From: Candidatus Uhrbacteria bacterium
GTDB taxonomy: Bacteria > Patescibacteriota > Patescibacteriia > JACQRZ01
Reading direction: 5' to 3'
Length of the DNA: 11,915 nt
Assembly: GCA_016206235.1 (NCBI GenBank)
Contig: JACQRZ010000020.1
Location: forward strand, 1-11,915
The notes beneath the pieces are model-generated. The model ran no database searches and was not told the DNA's origin. It saw only the letters and a list, made by a program, of their open reading frames with translations. A program made the translations under genes and the position numbers. Within the stretch, counting starts at the first letter, position 1; each line of letters starts with the position of its first letter. This document shows positions 6,228 to 11,894 of the stretch, in pieces.

Positions 6228-7007
6228 ATGATCACTATAAAAAAACTAGAAGAAATAGAAATCATGCGGCAAGGAGGACAGATACTTGCACAGTGCTTAG
6301 TTGAGTTACAGCAACGAGTTGTTGAAGGCACACGCGTGAAAGACTTGGACACATTTGCGCGTACATTTTTGGAAAAGCATGGTGGTCGGCCGGCATTTTT
6401 AGGGTATGGACAGTCAAGGCGTTCGCCTGCATACCCAGCAACGCTCTGCGTTTCAATCAACGATGAGGTGGTGCATGGCATTGGTACTCGAGATATTGTT
6501 ATCCGTGACGGCGATATTGTGGGACTCGATATCGGCGTCCAGTATCCGGCACAAAACGGTCTTTTTACCGATATGGCAGTTACCGTTGGAGTTGGCGCTA
6601 TTTCAGACAAAGCAAAGAACTTGATTGCTGATACCAAAAAGTCCCTGGAGGAGGCGATACAGCAGGTGCGTGCCGGCGCTTTTGTGCATGATATTTCAAA
6701 GACAATCCAGCACTATTGCGAGAGTAGAGGATACGGCGTGGTGCGCGATTTAACCGGCCATGGCGTGGGATATGCTGTTCATGAAGATCCGCCGATTTTT
6801 TGCTACTATGATCCGCGCATGCCAAAAGTACAACTTGCCGAAGGCATGGTTATCTGCATTGAGCCAATGGTTACTTTAGGAACATGGCAGGTAAACGTTG
6901 ATCCCGACCGCTGGACCATTCGCACCGCAGACGGTTCTTGGGCTGCGCATTTTGAACACACGATTGCGGTTACCAAAAGCGGATATGATATTTTAACGAG
7001 GTTCTAG
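6228..7007 (+). CDS. map: Type I methionine aminopeptidase
   Basis: This enzyme removes the initiator Met from nascent proteins, acting at the ribosome exit. The 259-residue protein has all five metal ligands of the pita-bread fold: D101 (GLDIG), D115 (FTDMA), H178 (GHGVG), E212 (IEPM) and E243 (FEHT), plus the substrate-contacting H83 (NDEVVHGIG). No N-terminal zinc-finger extension is present, so it is the short bacterial type. I chose ATG 6228 (MITIKK) over an in-frame TTG at 6219, which lies inside the -10 box of the promoter. In many bacteria map follows secY-adk; here two unrelated genes intervene. The last codons (ACG AGG TTC TAG) lie in a short heptamer-like stretch. Confidence 0.95.
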   Translation: MITIKKLEEIEIMRQGGQILAQCLVELQQRVVEGTRVKDLDTFARTFLEKHGGRPAFLGYGQSRRSPAYPATLCVSINDEVVHGIGTRDIVIRDGDIVGLDIGVQYPAQNGLFTDMAVTVGVGAISDKAKNLIADTKKSLEEAIQQVRAGAFVHDISKTIQHYCESRGYGVVRDLTGHGVGYAVHEDPPIFCYYDPRMPKVQLAEGMVICIEPMVTLGTWQVNVDPDRWTIRTADGSWAAHFEHTIAVTKSGYDILTRF

Positions 7008-7016
7008 GTTTCACTT
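6996..7016. repeat. Possible short heptamer array, map-ruvX junction
   Basis: ACGAGGT, TCTAGGT, TTCACTT lie in 7-nt register up to the ruvX ATG. The minus-strand reading of the first two is ACCTAGA ACCTCGT, which contains AACCTAGAACCTC and so resembles the AACCTAG pair of the rplE-rpsN gap. The map stop TAG lies inside. Three degenerate units alone would be weak; the shared word makes it more credible. Confidence 0.35.
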
Positions 7017-7445
7017 ATGCGATACTTAGGTATTGATTACGGCGACAAGCATATCGGTCTTGCAATTGGAGACGATGACAGCAAGCTTGCATTGCCACTT
7101 ATAACTCTTGTGAACGCGGGAGCTGAGACTTTGTGTTCGGACATCTCGCGAGTATGTTCTCAAGAGAATATTGATACACTTGTGATTGGTGTTCCAGGAA
7201 TGGGAAGTGTTTTTGTTGATCAGCGTAAAAAAATTGAATCAGTCGTTTACCTTCTACGACGACAAGTGTCGGCACCTGTTATGACGGTTGATGAAAGCTT
7301 CACATCTCGCGAGGCGCGACATCTTATACATGAGCAAGGAAAGCGAGTTGGAGAGTCAACAGACGAACACGCTCTTGCCGCCATGCTTATTCTCCAAAGC
7401 TACTTTGATAAGTCTCAACCCTCTACCCTAAACCCTCTACCCTAA
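7017..7445 (+). CDS. ruvX: Holliday junction resolvase-like protein RuvX/YqgF
   Basis: RuvX (YqgF) is an RNase H-fold nuclease family implicated in 16S rRNA 5' maturation and described as a putative Holliday junction resolvase. The acidic active-site positions are present: D7 in GIDYGDKHIGLAIGD, the glutamate of VDESFTSREA (near residue 92), and the aspartate of DEHALAAMLILQSY (near 116). Length is 142 residues. The final QPSTLNPLP residues are encoded by heptamer repeat units (AACCCTC, TACCCTA twice), which also supply the stop codon, so the natural C-terminus probably ended near LQSYFDK. A weak AGG lies 8 nt before the start. The gene sits between map and recO. Confidence 0.93.
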   Translation: MRYLGIDYGDKHIGLAIGDDDSKLALPLITLVNAGAETLCSDISRVCSQENIDTLVIGVPGMGSVFVDQRKKIESVVYLLRRQVSAPVMTVDESFTSREARHLIHEQGKRVGESTDEHALAAMLILQSYFDKSQPSTLNPLP

Positions 7446-7451
7446 ACCATC
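7417..7451 (+). repeat. Heptamer array, ruvX 3' end to recO
   Basis: Five units in exact register: AACCCTC, TACCCTA, AACCCTC, TACCCTA, AACCATC. The ruvX stop TAA (7443-7445) is inside. I find no complementary arm nearby, so this locus is one-armed. The first four units are a perfect 14-nt duplication, which points to slippage or recent copying. It ends 5 nt before the recO ATG. Confidence 0.75.
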
Positions 7452-7456
7452 ATCGA

Positions 7457-7990
7457 ATGACATTCCGTACCCTCGGTATCATTATTGGAAAAAAAGATTT
7501 TCGTGAGCACGATAAGTTGTTTACTCTTTATACCCTTGAGCGAGGTAAAATCCAGGCCATGGCCCAAGGCTGTCGAAAGTTATCAAGTAAGCTTGCGGGG
7601 AATTTAGAGCTTCTCAATATTGCGACTTTTACGATTGCGCAAGGGAAAGCTATCGATCGTATTGCAACAGTTGATATTCATCATACGAACAGTGACTTAA
7701 AACAGAACTTAGAAAAATTAACATGTGCGTTGCATTGTATCGAAGTCTTTGACCAGTGCGTAAAATGGGATCAAGCGGACAAGGAATTGTTCTCGCATGT
7801 ATGTGCATTTTTACAATCGCTGACACTGGCGAAAGATACCATGCGCGCTAAAATTTCCGAGAGGTTTCTTGCACAGTTGGGTGTGCTCTTGGGCTACGGC
7901 ACGGACTATACGCACGCCTTAGAGCATCCTCTTCGCTCCAAGGAGTATTACGATTTTGTAGCAGGCCGAAAGAATTTGCAAAAAAGTTGA
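7457..7990 (+). CDS. recO: DNA repair protein RecO, short form
   Basis: RecO loads RecA on SSB-coated DNA and anneals strands within the RecFOR pathway. The N-terminal OB-fold matches: MTFRTLGIIIGKKDFREHDK, then LYTLERGKIQAMAQGCRKLSSKLAGNLELL (about residues 25-54). The family usually has about 230-250 residues with a Cys4 zinc finger in the C-terminal half. This one stops at 177, and the place where the first CxxC would be expected reads LLGYGTDYTHALEHPL with no cysteine. Reading through the TGA stop would not restore a zinc finger, so a recent frameshift is not evident. The start has no Shine-Dalgarno. RecF and RecR are not in the window. Confidence 0.82.
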   Translation: MTFRTLGIIIGKKDFREHDKLFTLYTLERGKIQAMAQGCRKLSSKLAGNLELLNIATFTIAQGKAIDRIATVDIHHTNSDLKQNLEKLTCALHCIEVFDQCVKWDQADKELFSHVCAFLQSLTLAKDTMRAKISERFLAQLGVLLGYGTDYTHALEHPLRSKEYYDFVAGRKNLQKS

Positions 7991-8003
7991 TTTTCGTTAT
8001 ACT
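7976..8003 (+). promoter_or_regulatory. Possible promoter before aspS
   Basis: TTGCAA (7976-7981) and TATACT (7998-8003) are 16 nt apart. A second TATACT follows directly at 8004-8009. Transcription would start near 8010-8016, just ahead of the recO-aspS heptamer array, so the array would form the aspS leader. The -35 overlaps the end of recO. Two tandem TATACT copies are suggestive, but the -35 is only moderate. Confidence 0.4.
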
Positions 8004-8011
8004 TATACTAC

Positions 8012-8088
8012 TTCATGGAGCATGCAGCGCGTAGCAGAAAGCAAGAATTTGATACTAATGTGCTCCATGGTTCATGTTACGTGCTCTG
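8012..8088. repeat. Inverted heptamer array, recO-aspS gap
   Basis: Left arm at 8012-8046: TTCATGG, AGCATGC, AGCGCGT, AGCAGAA, AGCAAGA. Right arm at 8061-8088: TGCTCCA, TGGTTCA, TGTTACG, TGCTCTG; on the minus strand CAGAGCA, CGTAACA, TGAACCA, TGGAGCA. The outer words CATGGAGCA and TGCTCCATG are exact reverse complements. The words are more degenerate than at aspS-ybaK but belong to the same CATG-centred family. The array ends 10 nt before the aspS ATG. Confidence 0.65.
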
Positions 8089-8098
8089 ATGGAATACT

Positions 8099-9859
8099 AT
8101 GATGCGAACACATACATGCGGAGAGCTTTCGAAAAGCGACGTTGGCGCGCAGGTAACACTGACTGGTTGGGTACACTCCAGACGCGACCACGGTGGCGTT
8201 ATTTTTATTGATCTGCGCGATCACTACGGTATGACCCAGGTCGTCATCCATCCTGATCACAAGGAAGCATTTGCATTCGCAGAGCGTGCGCGTTCGGAGT
8301 GGGTGCTCAAGATTGCCGGCGAAGTACGCTTACGCATTGAAGGAGCCGCGCGCGAGGATATCCATACGGGTGCGATCGAAGTTTTTACAGAAAATCTCGC
8401 AGTGTTAAGTGAGGCAAAGACGTTACCGTTTGAGGTGACCGATGATGTAAATATCAACGAGGAGATCCGTCTGCAGTATCGTTTTCTGGATTTGCGCCGT
8501 CCACAGATGCAAGAGATGCTTACAAGGCGCGATGCGTTTCTGACAGCAATTCGTGAATATATGCATTCGCAAAAGTTTGTCGAGGTGCAGACACCAATTC
8601 TCACAAGTTCATCTCCGGAAGGTGCACGCGACTACCTGGTGCCAAGTCGTATCCACAAAGGAATGTTTTATGCGCTCCCGCAAGCTCCGCAGCAGTTCAA
8701 GCAGCTTTTGATGGTGTCAGGACTCGATCGCTACTTCCAGATTGCGCCATGTTTTCGCGATGAAGACCCGCGTGCAGACAGACATCCAGGTGAGTTTTAT
8801 CAACTCGACTTAGAAATGAGTTTTGCGGAACAAGAAGATGTGTTCTCTGTCGTTGAGCCGCTCATGGTACAGCTCACGGGGCAGTTTAGCACCAAAAAAA
8901 TTGTTGCCAAACCGTTTCAACGTCTTGCATGGAGAGAGGCGATGAACACCTATGGGTCAGACAAGCCCGACCTACGATACGAATTAAAGATCACTCCTAT
9001 CTCGTCGATGGTGGAGAGTTGCGGATTCCAAGTATTTGCAGATACGGTTGCAAAGAAAGGTGTAGTCCATGCGCTATGCGTACCTAACGGAGCGGATTTC
9101 ACTCGCAAAGATATTGACGACCTCACGGCTGTTGCAAAAATCTACGGCGCGCAAGGGTTGGCGTACATCATCGTCAAGGAAAACGAACTGCAGTCACCCA
9201 TTGTGAAATTCTTGGGTGATGAGCTGTCACGTTCGATCGTCTCGCATGTTGGCGCAAACGCAGGAGATGCGATTTTCTTCGGAGCAGGGGAGTGGGAGAC
9301 CGTATGCAAGTCGGTGGGCGCTGTTCGAGCCGAAATTGCAAAGAAGCAAAAACTTGCCGATCCCAATACTGCAGCATGGGCATGGATTGTCGACTTCCCG
9401 ATGTACGAGTGGAACGAGGAGTATAAGAAGGTGGACTTCTCGCACAATCCATTCTCGATGCCGCAGGGAGGAATGGATGACCTCAATACTAAAGACCCGC
9501 TTACCATTCTCGCGTACCAGTACGATCTTATCTGCAATGGGTTTGAAATCAGTTCCGGTGCAATCCGCAACCACCGGCCCGATATTATGTACCGCGCTTT
9601 TGAAATTGCGGGGTATACTCAAGAGGACGTCGATGCCAAGTTCGGCGGGATGATCCGCGCTTTTCAGTATGGCGCACCGCCTCACGGCGGTATCGCCCCG
9701 GGTGTCGATCGTCTCATGATGGTGCTTTGGGAGTGCCCAAGTATACGTGATATTTACGCATTCCCTAAGAACGGCCGCGCCCAGGATCTTTTGATGAGCG
9801 CACCCGCCCCGGTATCGGAGAAGCAGCTGAGGGAACTCGGAATAAAAATTATCACATAG
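8099..9859 (+). CDS. aspS: Aspartyl-tRNA synthetase, probably non-discriminating (Asp/Asn)
   Basis: AspRS attaches aspartate to tRNA-Asp. The 586-residue length is that of the bacterial type with the GAD insertion domain (about residues 280-400). In order: an OB-fold anticodon-binding domain (1-105); class II motif 1 around FVEVQTPILTSSSPEG (about 160-175); motif 2 FQIAPCFRDEDPRADRHPG (about 213-231); motif 3 GGIAPGVDRLMMVL (about 530-543). His31 (RRDHGG) and Gly82 (IEGA) match the residues that let Pseudomonas aeruginosa AspRS accept tRNA-Asn as well, so this enzyme likely feeds the GatCAB amidotransferase. The MMRTHTCGEL start supports ATG 8099; 8102 is possible. GEFYQLDLE replaces the common PEFTQLDxE with one extra residue pattern. 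Confidence 0.96.
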   Translation: MMRTHTCGELSKSDVGAQVTLTGWVHSRRDHGGVIFIDLRDHYGMTQVVIHPDHKEAFAFAERARSEWVLKIAGEVRLRIEGAAREDIHTGAIEVFTENLAVLSEAKTLPFEVTDDVNINEEIRLQYRFLDLRRPQMQEMLTRRDAFLTAIREYMHSQKFVEVQTPILTSSSPEGARDYLVPSRIHKGMFYALPQAPQQFKQLLMVSGLDRYFQIAPCFRDEDPRADRHPGEFYQLDLEMSFAEQEDVFSVVEPLMVQLTGQFSTKKIVAKPFQRLAWREAMNTYGSDKPDLRYELKITPISSMVESCGFQVFADTVAKKGVVHALCVPNGADFTRKDIDDLTAVAKIYGAQGLAYIIVKENELQSPIVKFLGDELSRSIVSHVGANAGDAIFFGAGEWETVCKSVGAVRAEIAKKQKLADPNTAAWAWIVDFPMYEWNEEYKKVDFSHNPFSMPQGGMDDLNTKDPLTILAYQYDLICNGFEISSGAIRNHRPDIMYRAFEIAGYTQEDVDAKFGGMIRAFQYGAPPHGGIAPGVDRLMMVLWECPSIRDIYAFPKNGRAQDLLMSAPAPVSEKQLRELGIKIIT

Positions 9860-9920
9860 CATGGAGCATGCAGCATGGAGCAATCGGATGTTTCATGTTT
9901 CATGCTTCATGCTTCATTAA
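9858..9920. repeat. Inverted heptamer array, aspS-ybaK gap
   Basis: Nine units in unbroken 7-nt register: AGCATGG, AGCATGC, AGCATGG, AGCAATC (left arm, 9858-9885), then GGATGTT, TCATGTT, TCATGCT, TCATGCT, TCATTAA (right arm, 9886-9920). AGCATGG and TCATGCT are reverse complements apart from one end base. The array begins in the last two bases of the aspS TAG stop and ends 4 nt before the next start. It is the cleanest example in the window. An apparent extension of the next reading frame back to 9868 is only the array being open. Confidence 0.85.
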
Positions 9921-9924
9921 ATCT

Positions 9925-10497
9925 ATGCCTATGCCAACAAATGTATTCTCGCATGTAGAGAGCGCAAAGCTGGACTATAAACATCTTGTGCACCGCGTTG
10001 TTTATACCGCGTATGATGCTGCTCAAACGTTACGCGTCAAAGTAGGCGATATCGCAAAGCCACTGGTGCTTAAGGTTGATAAGGGATGGTTTTGCGCCGT
10101 TCTGTCTGCAGGCCATATGCTTGATCTCAAAAAAGTTACTAAGTTGCTCAAGGCAAAAAGAGTACGCATTCCAACCGAAAAGGAAGTCATAGCAGCGTTA
10201 AAGCTAAAAAAGAAACAAGGACTCTCGCCGTTCGGTTCGCTGTATAAGATCCCTGTTCTTCTCGACAAAGCATTTGCAAAAAACGCGAAGGGTATTTTCC
10301 CGACGGGGAGTTTTACCGATTCATTACTATTGAAGCTCAAAGATTTTGTCAGGCTCGAATCGCCGCTCATTGGCGCTTTTGCTGCAGTCAAAAAATTTAA
10401 AAAACCAAAATCGGCAAAAAAGAAAAAGTCGATTGGCGCCAAAAAAAACACGCCAGCGAAAAAAACGTCAAAGAGGAAACCAGTAAAGAAAAAATAA
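9925..10497 (+). CDS. YbaK/ProX-type aminoacyl-tRNA deacylase with lysine-rich tail
   Basis: The body (about residues 7-150) matches the YbaK/ProX-type trans-editing domain, which hydrolyses wrongly charged aminoacyl-tRNA. Seen: HRVVYTAYDAAQTL (about 23-36), GDIAKPLVLKV with K45 at the place of the catalytic Lys of YbaK, the GLSPFGSLYKIPVLLDKAF block, and the GSFTDSLLLKLKDF end. Residues 156-190 form a tail with 18 Lys and 1 Arg in 35 (KKFKK, AKKKK, KKTSKRKPVKKK), probably disordered and RNA-binding. I chose ATG 9925 (or 9931, MPTN) because codons upstream lie in the repeat array. Adjacent to aspS, it may edit misacylated tRNA, but its substrate cannot be read from sequence. No Shine-Dalgarno. 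Confidence 0.78.
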   Translation: MPMPTNVFSHVESAKLDYKHLVHRVVYTAYDAAQTLRVKVGDIAKPLVLKVDKGWFCAVLSAGHMLDLKKVTKLLKAKRVRIPTEKEVIAALKLKKKQGLSPFGSLYKIPVLLDKAFAKNAKGIFPTGSFTDSLLLKLKDFVRLESPLIGAFAAVKKFKKPKSAKKKKSIGAKKNTPAKKTSKRKPVKKK

Positions 10498-10500
10498 ACA

Positions 10501-10535
10501 GCCATGATCATGCTTCATGTTTCATGCCCCATGTA
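10501..10535 (+). repeat. Heptamer array, ybaK-scpA gap
   Basis: Five units in register: GCCATGA, TCATGCT, TCATGTT, TCATGCC, CCATGTA. TCATGCT and TCATGTT are the same words as in the aspS-ybaK array about 600 nt upstream. No opposite arm is present. It ends 1 nt before the scpA ATG and fills almost the whole gap. Confidence 0.75.
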
Positions 10536-10536
10536 A

Positions 10537-11250
10537 ATGCTCGACGTTACATTAGAACAATTTGAAGGTCCTCTTGATTTGTTGCTCCGTCTCATTGAGC
10601 AGCAGCAGCTCGATATCACTGAAGTTTCTCTCGCACGAGTTACTGATGAATATCTCACTCGCGTATCACACCTCTCTCGAGAAATCCAGAGCGATGAATT
10701 GGCCGATTTTCTTGTTGTTGCATCGAAACTCATTCTTTTAAAATCGCGTTCGTTATTGCCGCAGATTACAGCTGATGAGGAGCAGGAGATAGAAGACCTT
10801 GCCCGCCAACTAAAAATTTATCAGGAGTTTGCCAATGCTTCAAGGCAGCTGGAAAAACTCTTTTTAGAGAGGCGCATCCTTTTTCCAAGAGACGTAAAGC
10901 CGGTGGTCGAAGAGGGATTTTCACCGCCCCCTACCATATCAAAGGATCTTTTGAAAAAAACATTTCTCGATATCATTGCACGCGCTGAAGTGGTCGTGAA
11001 TATCCCAAAAAAAATCGTGTTCGATACGCGGATCAGTATCTATGATAAAATACATCATATTAAGGAGCTGCTCTCAAAACGGGTACGTACCTATTTTAGT
11101 GCCTGTTTTTCGAAGGGCACGACGCGCGCAGAGGTTATTGTCAGTTTTTTGGCGCTTTTAGAACTTGTAAAACAGCGATATGCCGTTGTACGGCAAGACA
11201 ATCTTTTTGAAGAAATTCATATCGAGGCATTTCAAAGAAAGCCACAATAA
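10537..11250 (+). CDS. scpA: Segregation and condensation protein A
   Basis: ScpA is the kleisin that bridges the SMC head domains in the bacterial condensin complex, with ScpB as partner. The 237-residue protein begins with the family signature LEQFEGPLDLLLRLIEQQQLDITEVSL (about residues 5-31), then DELADFLVVASKLILLKSRSLLP (about 53-75), the N-terminal SMC-neck-binding region. A charged linker follows (IEDLARQLKIYQEF), and the C-terminal winged-helix region (about 165-230, TTRAEVIVSFLALLELVKQ) that contacts the SMC cap. The start ATG directly follows a heptamer array, without Shine-Dalgarno. scpB, its frequent neighbour, does not follow. A strong hairpin starts 3 nt after the stop. Confidence 0.93.
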   Translation: MLDVTLEQFEGPLDLLLRLIEQQQLDITEVSLARVTDEYLTRVSHLSREIQSDELADFLVVASKLILLKSRSLLPQITADEEQEIEDLARQLKIYQEFANASRQLEKLFLERRILFPRDVKPVVEEGFSPPPTISKDLLKKTFLDIIARAEVVVNIPKKIVFDTRISIYDKIHHIKELLSKRVRTYFSACFSKGTTRAEVIVSFLALLELVKQRYAVVRQDNLFEEIHIEAFQRKPQ

Positions 11251-11866
11251 ATGGCGGGCTTGCCCGCCTAAGTTTTGTGAAACAAAAGTTAGGCGGGGGT
11301 TTACCATTATTGAATTACTGACCGCGGTATTTATTTTGTCTACAGCGCTTGTCGGCGCATTGACGCTTGCAACATCAAATCTTCGCAATCAAGGCATTGG
11401 AACATCTCGGCTCGTTGCCGTGAATTTGGCAAAAGAGGGAGTTGAGTTCGTACGGGGTTTTCGTGACTCAAATTGGCTTGCCAATCAGGATTGGGATATC
11501 GGGTTGGTGAGCCAGACAAGCACCTCATGTGCTGTTATTGAAAGCGCTATGACAGCATTTACCTTTGTGTCAGATGCGATATGCCAAGGTGAAATTACCG
11601 ATGCTGCCTACCAAATGTATCGGACGTCTGCGGGACGCTACTATCAAGGCGGAACGGAAAGTACAGAAAAAGTTGCTAATATGTTTCGCAAAATACGCTT
11701 GCAGTCCATTTGCCTGGCAGGTGATATTGAAAGTGTCCAAGATGAAAATATATGTCCAAACGACACACAAAAGATCGGTGTTCAGGTCGTCTCTGAAGTA
11801 CGATGGATGTATGGCGATGCCCCATCAAGCACAAACGTAATTGAAAAGATGTATAACTGGCGTTAG
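11180..11866 (+). CDS. PilV-like prepilin-type protein, start uncertain (possibly frameshifted)
   Basis: The sequence holds a type IV prepilin N-terminus: GFTIIELL with Phe+1 and Glu+5 after the Gly-Phe cleavage point (codons from 11297), then the hydrophobic helix TAVFILSTALVGALTLATS. Further on, AVNLAKEGVEFVRGFRDSNW resembles the LAQEGIE-RDSNW block of PilV-like minor pilins. The mature part has about 189 residues and includes five cysteines. The start is a problem: the only in-frame ATG is 11180, which overlaps scpA by 71 nt out of frame and then reads through a hairpin repeat. GTG at 11277 would give the leader VKQKLGGG, but is one base out of frame at a run of five G (11295-11299). It may be broken, slippage-controlled or misassembled. 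The coordinates give the longest open frame. Confidence 0.6.
   Translation: MPLYGKTIFLKKFISRHFKESHNKWRACPPKFCETKVRRGFTIIELLTAVFILSTALVGALTLATSNLRNQGIGTSRLVAVNLAKEGVEFVRGFRDSNWLANQDWDIGLVSQTSTSCAVIESAMTAFTFVSDAICQGEITDAAYQMYRTSAGRYYQGGTESTEKVANMFRKIRLQSICLAGDIESVQDENICPNDTQKIGVQVVSEVRWMYGDAPSSTNVIEKMYNWR
11253..11297 (+). repeat. Overlapping hairpins between scpA and prepilin gene
   Basis: Stem A: GGCGGGC (11253-11259) pairs with GCCCGCC (11262-11268). Stem B: CCCGCCTAAGTTTTGT (11263-11278) pairs with ACAAAAGTTAGGCGGG (11282-11297), 15 of 16 positions, loop GAA. The GCCCGCC segment is shared, so A and B exclude each other. This could be an attenuator-like switch, or the end of a small mobile palindromic repeat. 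There is only GGTTT after stem B, not a T tract. Stem B ends on the glycine codon of the prepilin cleavage site. Confidence 0.75.
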
Positions 11867-11894
11867 CTTTCTGAAATTATGAAACGCAAAAAAA

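Noticed and set aside
7417..7451. Telomere-like CCCTAAA repeat (plant-type)
   Set aside because: The word resembles a eukaryotic telomere heptamer, but it sits between ruvX and recO, is only five degenerate units, and is one of several unrelated heptamer families here.
7988..8089. TGA recoding as glycine, extending RecO
   Set aside because: The extension runs only through repeat array to another TGA, adds no zinc finger, and the other conserved genes show no internal TGA.
9142..9883. Long open frames on the minus strand of aspS
   Set aside because: They lie wholly opposite a clearly conserved synthetase, show no recognisable protein features, and are typical shadow frames.
9868..9924. N-terminal extension of the deacylase (start at 9868)
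   Set aside because: The extra codons are entirely the repeat array (Met/His/Cys/Phe-rich) and match no family; ATG 9925 or 9931 is preferred.
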